The position numbers and the translations under genes are program-made. From Proteobacteria bacterium ST_bin11 (GTDB taxonomy: Bacteria > Pseudomonadota > Gammaproteobacteria > Methylococcales > Methylomonadaceae), in assembly GCA_002083615.1 (NCBI GenBank), contig MSXO01000028.1:1-37203 (forward strand): DNA of 37,203 nucleotides. Reading direction: 5' to 3'. Below the pieces are notes generated by a model. The model searched no databases. It was not told the DNA's origin and worked only from the letters and a program-made list of their open reading frames with translations. Positions 22,768 to 31,434 of this stretch are shown here, piece by piece; position 1 is the first letter of the stretch, and each line of letters opens with the position of its first letter.

Positions 22768-25700
22768 ATGCTAAAAATCCTGATCGAATACTGTGTCCAC
22801 CGGCGTATTGCCGCTATGGTGGTCACCTGTGTTATTGCCTTGTTCGGCATTCATGCCTATATCGAAACGCCGATAGAAGCCTATCCGGATGTCACCAATA
22901 CTCAGGTGACCGTGATTAGTCTGATGCCAGGCTACGCGCCGGAAGAAGTCGAACGCCAGGTCACCGTACCGCTAGAACGTGTGCTCAACGGTACGCCCGG
23001 CATGCTGAAAATGCGCAGTCAAAGCTTGTTTGGCTTGTCTTTGGTGACCATCACCTTTGGCGATGATGTCGACAGCTTTCACTCCCGAACACTGATTACC
23101 GAGCGCATGACCGGTGCCGAACTCCCCGCAGCAGTCAAACCGTTACTGACCCCGGATTACACGCCGCTGGGGGAAATCTACAAATTTGTGGTGGTCAGCG
23201 ATCGCCATTCGCTATATGAGCTGCGTTCCGAAATGGAATGGAACGTGTCACGCGTGATGCGCCAGGTACAAGGCGTAGCGGACGTGCTGACCTTTGGCGG
23301 CTATTACAAGGAGTTTCATGTCGAAATTGACCCCGTCAGGCTCGACTCTTTTGGCCTGACCCTGGATGAAGTCAATCAAGCCATTGCCAGTGCTAACCGC
23401 AACGTCGGTGCCGGCTTTTTACGCCACGGCGATCAGCAAATGGTGATCCGTAGCCTCGGCTATCTGAGTTCCGCCGAGGATGTGAAGCAAATTGTGCTGA
23501 AAAGCGAAGGCGGCACGCCGGTAACCGTCGGCGATATTGCCCGCATGGTACAAGCTTACACGCCCCGCCAAGGTGCGGTCGGGATGAACGACCAGAAAGA
23601 AGCCGTGGAAGGTATCGTGCTCCTGCGTCGTGGCCAAAATCCTTCACGGGTATTGGCGGCCGTGCACAAAAAAGTCGAGGAGCTGAATACCCGCATCCTG
23701 CCCACCGGCATGAAACTAGTACCCTTCCTGGACCGCACCGAGTTGGTCAATAAGACACTGCACACGGTTTACGACAATTTGTTGCACGGGTTCTTTCTGG
23801 TCGTCGGCGTGGTCTGGCTGTTCCTACGCAGTATCCGTGGCTCACTGATTGTGGCCAGCGTCATCCCGCTATCGTTGTTGGTAGCGTTTGCCGGGCTATA
23901 CCAAATGGGATTGCCCGCAAACCTGATTTCCATGGGCGCCATCGACTTCGGCATCATTCTGGATGGTGCCGTGGTGCTGGTTGAGAACGTCATCCACCAA
24001 GCGAATCATCAAAAACCCAAAAATCATCGGCAAATGGTGCATTTGATTGTCAATGCGGCCTTTGATGTGGCCAAGCCGACGTTTTATGCGATGCTGATCA
24101 TCATCGCCGCACTGATTCCGGTTTTCACCCTGGAACAGGTTGAAGGGCGCATTTTTCGACCCTTGGCATTGACCTATAGTTTTGCGCTGGTGGGTGGCTT
24201 GGTGTTTGCGATGACATTGGTACCGGCGCTCTGTGCGGCACTGATTCAACCTAAACATGCCATGATCGAAGAGCCGAAATTTTTAGTTCGTCTACGAGGG
24301 GCGTACAGACGTATCCTCGGCGCGGCGCTAGCTCGCCGAACGACTACCCTTGGCGCCGCAGCAGGTTTACTGCTGGCAGGTGGGGTTGCGGTGGGTGCTC
24401 TCGGCACTGAGTTTTTACCTGAACTGGATGAAGGCGACGTGCATGTGTTCGTCGAAATGCCGGCCAGTATCTCCCTCGCCAAGGGACAAGACGTATTGCT
24501 GGATATGCGTCAACGTCTGCTGGCATTTCCGGAAGTCAAAGGCATTCTCAGTCAGCAAGGCCGTTCCGAGGACGGCACCGATAACGAAGGCGTCAACATG
24601 AGCGAAACCTTTGTTCATCTAAAGCCCCATGAGCAATGGCGGCCGGGGTGGCACAAGGAAGCCTTGGTTGATGCCATGCGTGAGTCACTGGCCGCCATAC
24701 CGGGCGTGCGTTTCAATTTCTCTCAACCCATCAAGGACAACGTCGAAGAAGCCGTTAGCGGCGTGCGCGGCAAAGTGGTGTTAAAAATTTACGGTAACGA
24801 TCTGGAAAAAATGCGTGCCGTTTTGGAGCAGGCCAAAGGCCGACTCAAGGAGATTCCGGGCGTCATCGACCTTGATTTGTATCGGGAATCGATTGTGCCG
24901 CAATTACAAATCAAACTAAATCGGGCCGCGCTGGCCCGGCAAGGCATTACCATCGATGCCGCTCAGGACACTATCGAAACCGGTCTAGCCGGCATGGTCG
25001 TCACCGAACTTTGGCAGGACGAACGCCCGGTGCCGGTACGGGTGATTTTGCCCAGTGTTGAACGAAGCGATAGCGAGCAAATCGGCGGTTTGTTGCTGCC
25101 GACGCCGTCCGGAGCACGCATACCGCTACGAGAAGTAGCCGATTTGCCGACCGAGCGTGGTCGCACCTCCATTGAGCGCGAGGCCAATCGCCGCTTCCTG
25201 GCCTTAAAATTTAATGTGGAAAATCGCGACCTCGGTTCAGTGGTGCATGACGCGATGGAAGCTGTCGAAGGCAAGATCGAATTGCCCGAGGGAGATTTTC
25301 TGGTCTGGGGCGGCGAGTTCGAAAACCAGCAACGGGCGATGGCCAGACTCGGTGTCGTAGTGCCTATCGCGGTGCTGATCGTCTTGGCTCTGTTATATGG
25401 CGCCTTACAGTCCGCGCGTAGCGCTCTGGCCATCTTGCTCTGCGCCCCCTTTGCCATGACCGGTGGCGCATTCGTGCTGCTGTTGGCCGGCATACCCTTG
25501 TCGGTCAGCGCGGCGATCGGTTTCATTGCTTTGCTGGGCCAAGTGTCGTTGATGGGGCTACTCGTGCTGAGCGCGACTGAAGATCGAAGGCGACAAGGGC
25601 TATCGGTTATGGAGGCCATCCTGAATGGTGCCACCGACCGTTTGCGGCCGGTATTGATGGCTTCGATGCTGGCCTTGCTCGGCTTGCTACCGATGGCCGT

Positions 25701-25875
25701 TTCGACCGGTATCGGCAGTGAAACGCAACAACCGTTCGCAGTGGTTATCGTCGGCGGCATGTTCACCACCTTTTTCGTCGCGATGCTGGTGTTGCCGGTT
25801 ATTTACTCTTATATCACCCCGGAAAGGCTCATCACCCCGGAAGAAGCAGATGAATTACCGGAGGAATCCTTATGA
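22768..25875 (+). CDS. czcA: Heavy-metal efflux RND transporter (CzcA-like)
   Basis: The 1,035-residue inner-membrane proton-driven pump has twelve helices and two large periplasmic loops. Asp393, Asp399 and Glu406 in AIDFGIILDGAVVLVEN match the CzcA D402-D408-E415 proton-relay pattern (DFGX3DGA...EN), which marks divalent-cation exporters. CusA-type Cu/Ag pumps lack the first Asp of this set. Co, Zn, Cd or Ni is therefore a likelier substrate than Cu/Ag; which one is not decided by the sequence. A GGAGG site precedes the start. The end overlaps the OMF gene (ATGA). Confidence 0.93.
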   Translation: MLKILIEYCVHRRIAAMVVTCVIALFGIHAYIETPIEAYPDVTNTQVTVISLMPGYAPEEVERQVTVPLERVLNGTPGMLKMRSQSLFGLSLVTITFGDDVDSFHSRTLITERMTGAELPAAVKPLLTPDYTPLGEIYKFVVVSDRHSLYELRSEMEWNVSRVMRQVQGVADVLTFGGYYKEFHVEIDPVRLDSFGLTLDEVNQAIASANRNVGAGFLRHGDQQMVIRSLGYLSSAEDVKQIVLKSEGGTPVTVGDIARMVQAYTPRQGAVGMNDQKEAVEGIVLLRRGQNPSRVLAAVHKKVEELNTRILPTGMKLVPFLDRTELVNKTLHTVYDNLLHGFFLVVGVVWLFLRSIRGSLIVASVIPLSLLVAFAGLYQMGLPANLISMGAIDFGIILDGAVVLVENVIHQANHQKPKNHRQMVHLIVNAAFDVAKPTFYAMLIIIAALIPVFTLEQVEGRIFRPLALTYSFALVGGLVFAMTLVPALCAALIQPKHAMIEEPKFLVRLRGAYRRILGAALARRTTTLGAAAGLLLAGGVAVGALGTEFLPELDEGDVHVFVEMPASISLAKGQDVLLDMRQRLLAFPEVKGILSQQGRSEDGTDNEGVNMSETFVHLKPHEQWRPGWHKEALVDAMRESLAAIPGVRFNFSQPIKDNVEEAVSGVRGKVVLKIYGNDLEKMRAVLEQAKGRLKEIPGVIDLDLYRESIVPQLQIKLNRAALARQGITIDAAQDTIETGLAGMVVTELWQDERPVPVRVILPSVERSDSEQIGGLLLPTPSGARIPLREVADLPTERGRTSIEREANRRFLALKFNVENRDLGSVVHDAMEAVEGKIELPEGDFLVWGGEFENQQRAMARLGVVVPIAVLIVLALLYGALQSARSALAILLCAPFAMTGGAFVLLLAGIPLSVSAAIGFIALLGQVSLMGLLVLSATEDRRRQGLSVMEAILNGATDRLRPVLMASMLALLGLLPMAVSTGIGSETQQPFAVVIVGGMFTTFFVAMLVLPVIYSYITPERLITPEEADELPEESL

Positions 25876-27182
25876 AAACACCTGATTGGAAAAAACACCT
25901 CGTATTGCCAGCAGTCTGTTTTTGCTTGGTGAGCGCTATTTCCTGGACTTCGCCGGTGCTTGCCGACGATTCGACAATGCTGCCGGAAACTGTCACTATC
26001 CAGCAGTTAATGCAAATTACCCGCGAAAAGAGCCCCCGCTTTGCAGCCCTGAGGCAACGTATCGAACCGGCCAATGCCGAAGTGGTGGCTGCCGGGGTGT
26101 TGCCTAATCCCAGAATCAGTTACGGCCGTTACGACCTGTTGACCCGGCAGAACACCATGTATGACGGCAATGTCCAGCAACAAGTCACCCTGGAGGTACC
26201 CGTGTTGATAGCGGGTCAACGTGGTGCCCGCGTCGATGCCGCTGAAAAAAATCGCGAAGTGACTGCCGCCGACATTGATGCCGAATTTGCCGATTTGATT
26301 CACCAGGAGTGGGGCTTATTTGTCGAGCAACTGGCGGATAAACAACGAATCGCGGTGCTGGATGAAACCACTCGATATATGGGGCATCTGGCCGACATCG
26401 TGTTGGGACGCGCTCAGGCCGGCAATGCCAGTCGCTACGATTTGCTGCGTATCGAAATCGAAACCAAGGCGGTGCAAACCCGGCTGGAAACGGTCAGCAA
26501 TAATCTATCGTCCTCCGCCGGTGAGTTAGGGGTGTTAGTGGGCTTATCCGGCTGGAAACCGCAAGCGGCCGGCAAGCTGGATTATCTGAATGTACCGACC
26601 GATATCGAAAAGCTTTGGGCGGATACCGTCAATCTGAATCCAGCGCTTGAGGCGGCAAGACGTGGCGAAATCGCCGCCGATGCGGGACTGGAACGCGCCG
26701 AGAGAGAACGCTGGCCTACTCCGTCGCTGCAAGTCGGCTCGGTCTTTACCGACAAACCTTACGGTAATACCAGCTTTGCGGGTGTATCCGTCGACCTGCC
26801 GATTTTTGATCGTGGTCAAGGCGGCATGGCCCGCGCGAATGCCGAAAAACAAGCAGCTATCTTAGCGCGAGGGTTAACGAACGCCCAAACCCGTAGCGCC
26901 TTGGAACGTGCAGTTGACCAATTGAGCAAACGCCGAACTACACGCATTAAATTTGAACAGGAAGTGATGGGGAGACTGAGTGATCTTAAGGCGATGGGTG
27001 AAGCCAGTTATCGGCTCGGTAAAGGGAGTTTGCTGGAACTGCTCGACGCCTCACGCTCCCGAACCGAAACACAATTGACGCATCTGGATTTGATGCAGGC
27101 GGAAATCGAGGCTGAGCTGGAAATTCTAAAAGTGGCCGGTTTGCTGGTAAACACTGTCGACTCAGAGCTAACCCAAAAATAA
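25872..27182 (+). CDS. czcC: TolC-family outer-membrane efflux channel (CzcC-like)
   Basis: The 436-residue protein has a signal peptide of about 31 residues (LVLPAVCFCLVSAISW, cleavage after VLA). The two-fold helical repeat of outer-membrane efflux proteins is visible: NPRISYGRYDLLTR with a long helix, and PTPSLQVGSVFTDKPYG followed by VSVDLPIFDRGQGG. Helices near 385-415 (YRLGKGSLLELLDASRSRTE) are typical of CzcC/CusC. It forms the outer-membrane exit of the tripartite pump and is coupled by a 4-base overlap to the RND gene. After it, to 27365, there is no gene and no strong terminator. Confidence 0.9.
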   Translation: MKTPDWKKHLVLPAVCFCLVSAISWTSPVLADDSTMLPETVTIQQLMQITREKSPRFAALRQRIEPANAEVVAAGVLPNPRISYGRYDLLTRQNTMYDGNVQQQVTLEVPVLIAGQRGARVDAAEKNREVTAADIDAEFADLIHQEWGLFVEQLADKQRIAVLDETTRYMGHLADIVLGRAQAGNASRYDLLRIEIETKAVQTRLETVSNNLSSSAGELGVLVGLSGWKPQAAGKLDYLNVPTDIEKLWADTVNLNPALEAARRGEIAADAGLERAERERWPTPSLQVGSVFTDKPYGNTSFAGVSVDLPIFDRGQGGMARANAEKQAAILARGLTNAQTRSALERAVDQLSKRRTTRIKFEQEVMGRLSDLKAMGEASYRLGKGSLLELLDASRSRTETQLTHLDLMQAEIEAELEILKVAGLLVNTVDSELTQK

Positions 27183-27365
27183 TATCGGGTGCAATTATTG
27201 CTTATAAATCCTACAAGTGACGTAAATAACGGTAATGGCAATATATAAGCGAGAGATTTTCCATTATTAGCGTTGGTGGCGGCAAGGTTTTGCCGTCCAT
27301 CCTCAGCTCAAGAACATCCGGATTTGACGCATGTTAATAACTACCTCAATCAGTAGGAGGCCGAA

Positions 27366-29033
27366 ATGAGTATGGACATCCTAGGCTCGGCATTATCGGG
27401 ACTGGCTGCGTCACAGCGGGCGCTCGAAACGACCAGTAATAACATCAGCAATGTCAGCACAGAGGGGTATAGTCGTCAGCGAGTAGAATTAGCGACACGA
27501 TCAGAACAATACACGGGTTCGGGATATGTGGGTAACGGGGTTGATGCCGTCAACATTGTTCGTAGCTATGATCAGTTTATTACCGAACAATTACGGTCCA
27601 GTACATCAGCCTTTGCCGGTGCGGATACTTATCAGAAGTTGATTACACAAGTCGATAATCTAATTGCTAATGAATCTACAGGGTTATCACCGGCTATAAA
27701 ATCGTTTTTCAACGCGATTAACGATGTCTCAAATGATCCAAGTTCTGTGCCTGCCAGACAAGTGATATTGGCTGAAGCCGATACCATGGCGAAACAATTT
27801 AACAACTTGGCTTCTCGTTTTAATGAAATGGGTAAGCAGGTCAATAGTCAACTCGACAGTATCGTGGGCGATCTAAACAACTTTGCCAAAGCCCTTGCCA
27901 AGTTGAATAACAATATTGTGAGTGATATGGGGCGTTCAGCCGGCAAGCAAATACCAAATGAGTCGTTGGATCAACGCGATTGGCTATTAAGCAATATTGC
28001 CCAAAAAGTCGACGTATCGGTCATCAATCAGACGGATGGCTCCGTCAGTATATTTATTGGTCAAGGCCAACCACTGGTATTGGGTAGTTACGCTGCCAAT
28101 CTTTCGGTGCAAGCGTCGAAAACAGATTCCGCGCACAAATCGATTCTGCTCAATGGGCAAGATATATCGCCTCAAATAACCAGTGGCGAACTTTACGGCA
28201 ATTTACACTTTCGCGACCTAGTGCTGGATGTTGCTCAACAACAATTAGGTTCTCTGGCGATGGGAATTGCCATCGAATTTAATTCTGTACATCAGAGCGG
28301 TTTCGATCTGAACGGTAATCCTGGGCTAGCGCTGTTTGATTTGGGCTCACCTAGCATAGGCGTCAAAAGTGTTGCGAAGGATTCAAATCTGATAGTTACA
28401 GCGAGTTTTTCAGCCCCGCCGTCAGCGGCGAATATTGGAGCGTCCTATCGCTTAGACGTATCTGCCACGGTTCCTGACGTCACATACAATTTGACCAATC
28501 TATCCGATGGCACTTCAATCAATGGTTTGAATAACGCCTCCTTGCCGACTGCGACCGTAGCGGCTGGATTTAGTATCACCTTTCCAAGTGGCGTGTTGAA
28601 TGCGGGTGATAGTTTTAAGATCAGTCCCGGTATCGATGCTGCACGCACACTTCGAACCAATGCGGCTATTACCAGCCCAAGACAAGTCGCCGCTGCTGAT
28701 ATGCCGGGGTTGTCAGGGGATAATAGAAATGCTCTGAAATTAGCAAAGATTGAGACACAGTCAATTATGCAAAATGGCAAGGTGACTTTTACTCAGGTAT
28801 ACGGCCAATTGGTTGCGGATGTTGGTTCAAAAACGCATTCAGCCCAATTAAACCGCGATGCTCAACAAACCTTGTTTCAAAGGGCAAAAGGTGCTCAAGA
28901 AAGCGTATCGGGGGTCAACCTGGACGAAGAGGCTGCCGATTTGATTAAGTATCAGCATTCATATCAGGCAGCAGCGCATGTAGTTTCTATTGCCAAAAAT
29001 CTGTTTGATACCTTGATACAAGCGATTCGGTAG
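27366..29033 (+). CDS. flgK: Flagellar hook-associated protein 1
   Basis: The 555-residue product has the conserved N-terminal coil (DILGSALSGLAASQRALETT, NNISNVSTEGYSRQRVEL) and C-terminal coil (SGVNLDEEAADLIKYQHSY, then AAHVVSIAKNLFDTLIQAIR) of FlgK, which joins the hook to the filament. The middle is variable and Ser/Thr-rich. Length is within the family range. An AGGAGG site supports the start. No flgL, flagellin or other flagellar gene occurs in the window, and no sigma-28-like promoter is evident, so it is an isolated copy. A small hairpin (27280-27295) lies 70 bases upstream. Confidence 0.92.
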   Translation: MSMDILGSALSGLAASQRALETTSNNISNVSTEGYSRQRVELATRSEQYTGSGYVGNGVDAVNIVRSYDQFITEQLRSSTSAFAGADTYQKLITQVDNLIANESTGLSPAIKSFFNAINDVSNDPSSVPARQVILAEADTMAKQFNNLASRFNEMGKQVNSQLDSIVGDLNNFAKALAKLNNNIVSDMGRSAGKQIPNESLDQRDWLLSNIAQKVDVSVINQTDGSVSIFIGQGQPLVLGSYAANLSVQASKTDSAHKSILLNGQDISPQITSGELYGNLHFRDLVLDVAQQQLGSLAMGIAIEFNSVHQSGFDLNGNPGLALFDLGSPSIGVKSVAKDSNLIVTASFSAPPSAANIGASYRLDVSATVPDVTYNLTNLSDGTSINGLNNASLPTATVAAGFSITFPSGVLNAGDSFKISPGIDAARTLRTNAAITSPRQVAAADMPGLSGDNRNALKLAKIETQSIMQNGKVTFTQVYGQLVADVGSKTHSAQLNRDAQQTLFQRAKGAQESVSGVNLDEEAADLIKYQHSYQAAAHVVSIAKNLFDTLIQAIR

Positions 29034-29489
29034 TTTAAAAACAATCATTTCAGATCCAGACGTCCGCAAAAAAGCTTATATGGGGTTGTAAGCCGGAACC
29101 GCCGAAAATTTTGTCACTCCGAAATTCGTTCTAAGTCATGCAAAAACAGATAATAGCTACTTAAATGGAGCCCCGTCATTTGTGTTGCCCGCTGTCGTTT
29201 AGCTAAACAATCCAGTGCTGCCATAGGTCTAATAACCCTAGGATTTCAAACCGGAACCGGCGACAACTCTGCCTATGTTTAGGAATGCGTTGATGGCGAT
29301 ATCTTAACGTTTAGCGGTTTTAAATTGGGGTCCTCACAAGTCAAATTAGGCGCATCCTTAATACATCTGTCATATTTTTTATGTAAGCTTCCGTAACGCG
29401 CACTACTTGGCACGCTAGCGCTCGGTCAAAAGTCACCGCAAGCTTGATGGGCCATGCTTCGAGAATCCGAATGAAAGGGATGTTATTCA
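29034..29489. other. Intergenic region without a recognised gene
   Basis: This 456-bp gap after flgK has no frame that looks coding on either strand. It contains scattered short repeats (CCGGAACCG near 29094 and 29253) but no tRNA, riboswitch or clear terminator. The promoter of the next operon must lie here; an AAAGGG site at about 29473-29479 serves the gene at 29490. Confidence 0.5.
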
Positions 29490-30722
29490 ATGAAATTTCG
29501 TTGTCTGTTTACGCCCTGCTTGTTAGCTTTCAGTCTCTCCGCTAATGCTGGCACATACGATCAACCGACGGCAAAAGGTGCGCAATGGTTGGCGGCGCAT
29601 CAGAACAGCGACGGTAGCTGGGGTACGAGCCCTGACATACAGCCAGTGTATACCAGTGCCGTGATACGCGCACTTGGTACCGCATACAAACGCCAAAACG
29701 CTTTTTTTGCCGGCTTGACTTGGCTGGAAAGTCATGACAACGGTAACGTTGATTTGATTTCTCGGAGCATTAGCACCCTCACTAGCCATGGTAACGATCT
29801 TGCTGATGCGTTGGCTTATTTGCAAAATGCGCAGTCTCGTTCCGGTACCGTTTACTCGGGATGGGGGTTATCTTCTCTCTATACCAGTTCGCCCATCGAC
29901 ACGGCTCTGGCGTTGATCGCGTATGCCGATCTGGGAAACAATAGCAACGTCCTACCGGCCATTAATTACCTGAAAAGCACGCAACGAACCGGTACCAATG
30001 ATCAAGGATGGACGATTAGTAGTGCCGGCTTTAGCGACCCGGCCGTCACGGCTTTAGTCATTCAGGCCTTGACCCGTTACACCGCACAAGATGCCACATT
30101 GGCCACGAACATCACCAACGGTCTGAATACGCTGAATACGTTGGTCGACTCAGCTGCGCCGACGCTCGTTCAGGCTTTGGCCGCGCAAGCTGCACAGGAA
30201 GCCGGTAATACCATGCTTGCTTCAACCTTTTTAACAAGGTTAACCGCTAGCCAAACACTGGACGGTAGCTGGGATAGCGATCTTTATACCACGGCGCTGG
30301 CGACACGCGCAGTTGCTACCGCCGCCAACTCATCGGTGCAATCCACGCCGGTTTCGATACCCGACCAAGCCTTACGCAAGGCAATCAATCTGGCCCTGGG
30401 ACGCAATGCCATGGATTACCTCAACCGGGGAGAGCTGGCCCAACTGACCAGCCTGACGGCCGTCAACCAAGGCATCTCTAATCTAATCGGGCTGGAGTGG
30501 GCCGTCAATCTAACCACGGCCAACTTGAACAATAACAATCTCATCAACATCACGCCCCTGGACGGCCTAACGCAACTGGCTTCACTCGACTGGATCGGCA
30601 ATCCCGGTAATCCCGGCGAACCAGTGCAAGTGCCGGCGGTACCGCAATGGGGATTGCTGTTGATGGGTACATTCCTATTTGCCATCTCTCGATATTCTCG
30701 TCGAACACCTTTAGCTAGCTAG
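29490..30722 (+). CDS. Exported toroid/LRR protein with IPTL-CTERM-like tail
   Basis: The 410-residue product has a signal peptide (cleavage near ANA20). Residues 25-290 form repeats of the prenyltransferase/squalene-oxidase alpha-toroid type (QWLAAHQNSDGSWG, YLQNAQSRSG, YLKSTQRTGTNDQGW, TASQTLDGSWDSD). Residues about 300-375 resemble an internalin-type LRR start (IPDQALRKAINLALG, LNNNNLINITPLDGL). The C-terminus VPAVPQWGLLLMGTFLFAIS followed by RYSRR matches the IPTLxxWG-CTERM sorting signal: motif, helix, basic end. It is probably surface-anchored or processed by a dedicated exosortase. It is the first gene of an operon with 9-base spacing to the next. Enzymatic activity is doubtful. Confidence 0.78.
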   Translation: MKFRCLFTPCLLAFSLSANAGTYDQPTAKGAQWLAAHQNSDGSWGTSPDIQPVYTSAVIRALGTAYKRQNAFFAGLTWLESHDNGNVDLISRSISTLTSHGNDLADALAYLQNAQSRSGTVYSGWGLSSLYTSSPIDTALALIAYADLGNNSNVLPAINYLKSTQRTGTNDQGWTISSAGFSDPAVTALVIQALTRYTAQDATLATNITNGLNTLNTLVDSAAPTLVQALAAQAAQEAGNTMLASTFLTRLTASQTLDGSWDSDLYTTALATRAVATAANSSVQSTPVSIPDQALRKAINLALGRNAMDYLNRGELAQLTSLTAVNQGISNLIGLEWAVNLTTANLNNNNLINITPLDGLTQLASLDWIGNPGNPGEPVQVPAVPQWGLLLMGTFLFAISRYSRRTPLAS

Positions 30723-30731
30723 GAAGCTCTC

Positions 30732-31412
30732 ATGCGATATCTACTGTCTTGTTTGGTTGCGTTTGCCTTATCGGCTCCCTTGTCGGCAAAAAGCGCCGCT
30801 GCCTCGGATAACGGCGTCACGAGGTTGTCGCCGGAACAAACCAAAGCCCTCCAGGCTTTGGGGCAAGCGGTTTTACAGGCCAAGAAAAGCTTAGTCCCCG
30901 ACCCCGATAGCGAGGAATTGAAGCAAAGCGCCAAATCGCTCAAAGCCGTTATCGACGAAGCCGCTTCAATTTCCCTACCCGCCAATTCTGCACAGTTGAT
31001 CGTCAATAGTCAGACTGCTACGCACAAAGCCTCGACCAAAAATAGCGGCGTCCCTGATACGGCAGACTCGCCCGCGCTAAGCAAGCGACTGGACCAATTC
31101 CAGGTGCGACATGCTGAAATCGAAAGCAACATGTTGTCGAGAGCCAAGACCAAATCTCGGCTAGAACAACAGCCTGCATACCCTATTTCCTTACGACTCC
31201 GCCAAATGAGCGACGAATTGGATCAAGCGTTGCAAGCACCTCCCGAAGAACGCCAACAACGGCTAACACAACTCAAACAGCGATTTGATAAGCATGAAAC
31301 AGCCAGCCAACGTAGCGGGTTTGAAAACCAGCATCGAGGCCTGACGACTCTCGTCCGTCATTATTCAAACGAGCAGGCAACCTCAACAACCCCTTCACAG
31401 CGCCAAAAATAG
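30732..31412 (+). CDS. Helical periplasmic protein of unknown function
   Basis: The 226-residue product has a signal peptide (MRYLLSCLVAFALSAPLSAK, cleavage near residues 19-25). The mature protein is rich in Gln, Lys, Ala and Ser, with helical, probably coiled-coil, stretches (EQTKALQALGQAVLQAKKSL, LDQFQVRHAEIESNML, RLRQMSDELDQALQ, ERQQRLTQLKQRFDKHE). There are no membrane segments beyond the signal and no known domain. It is placed between the toroid/LRR gene and the YD-repeat gene with gaps of 9 and 22 bases, so it may be a periplasmic chaperone or linker for the giant protein; that is inference. Confidence 0.75.
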   Translation: MRYLLSCLVAFALSAPLSAKSAAASDNGVTRLSPEQTKALQALGQAVLQAKKSLVPDPDSEELKQSAKSLKAVIDEAASISLPANSAQLIVNSQTATHKASTKNSGVPDTADSPALSKRLDQFQVRHAEIESNMLSRAKTKSRLEQQPAYPISLRLRQMSDELDQALQAPPEERQQRLTQLKQRFDKHETASQRSGFENQHRGLTTLVRHYSNEQATSTTPSQRQK

Positions 31413-31434
31413 TTTTTCCGGAAAGGAACCCGTC

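Noticed and set aside
27280..27295. CGGCAA-GGTT-TTGCCG hairpin before flgK, tested as a c-di-GMP riboswitch
   Set aside because: The conserved bases of the GEMM aptamer are not present; it is a simple short hairpin.
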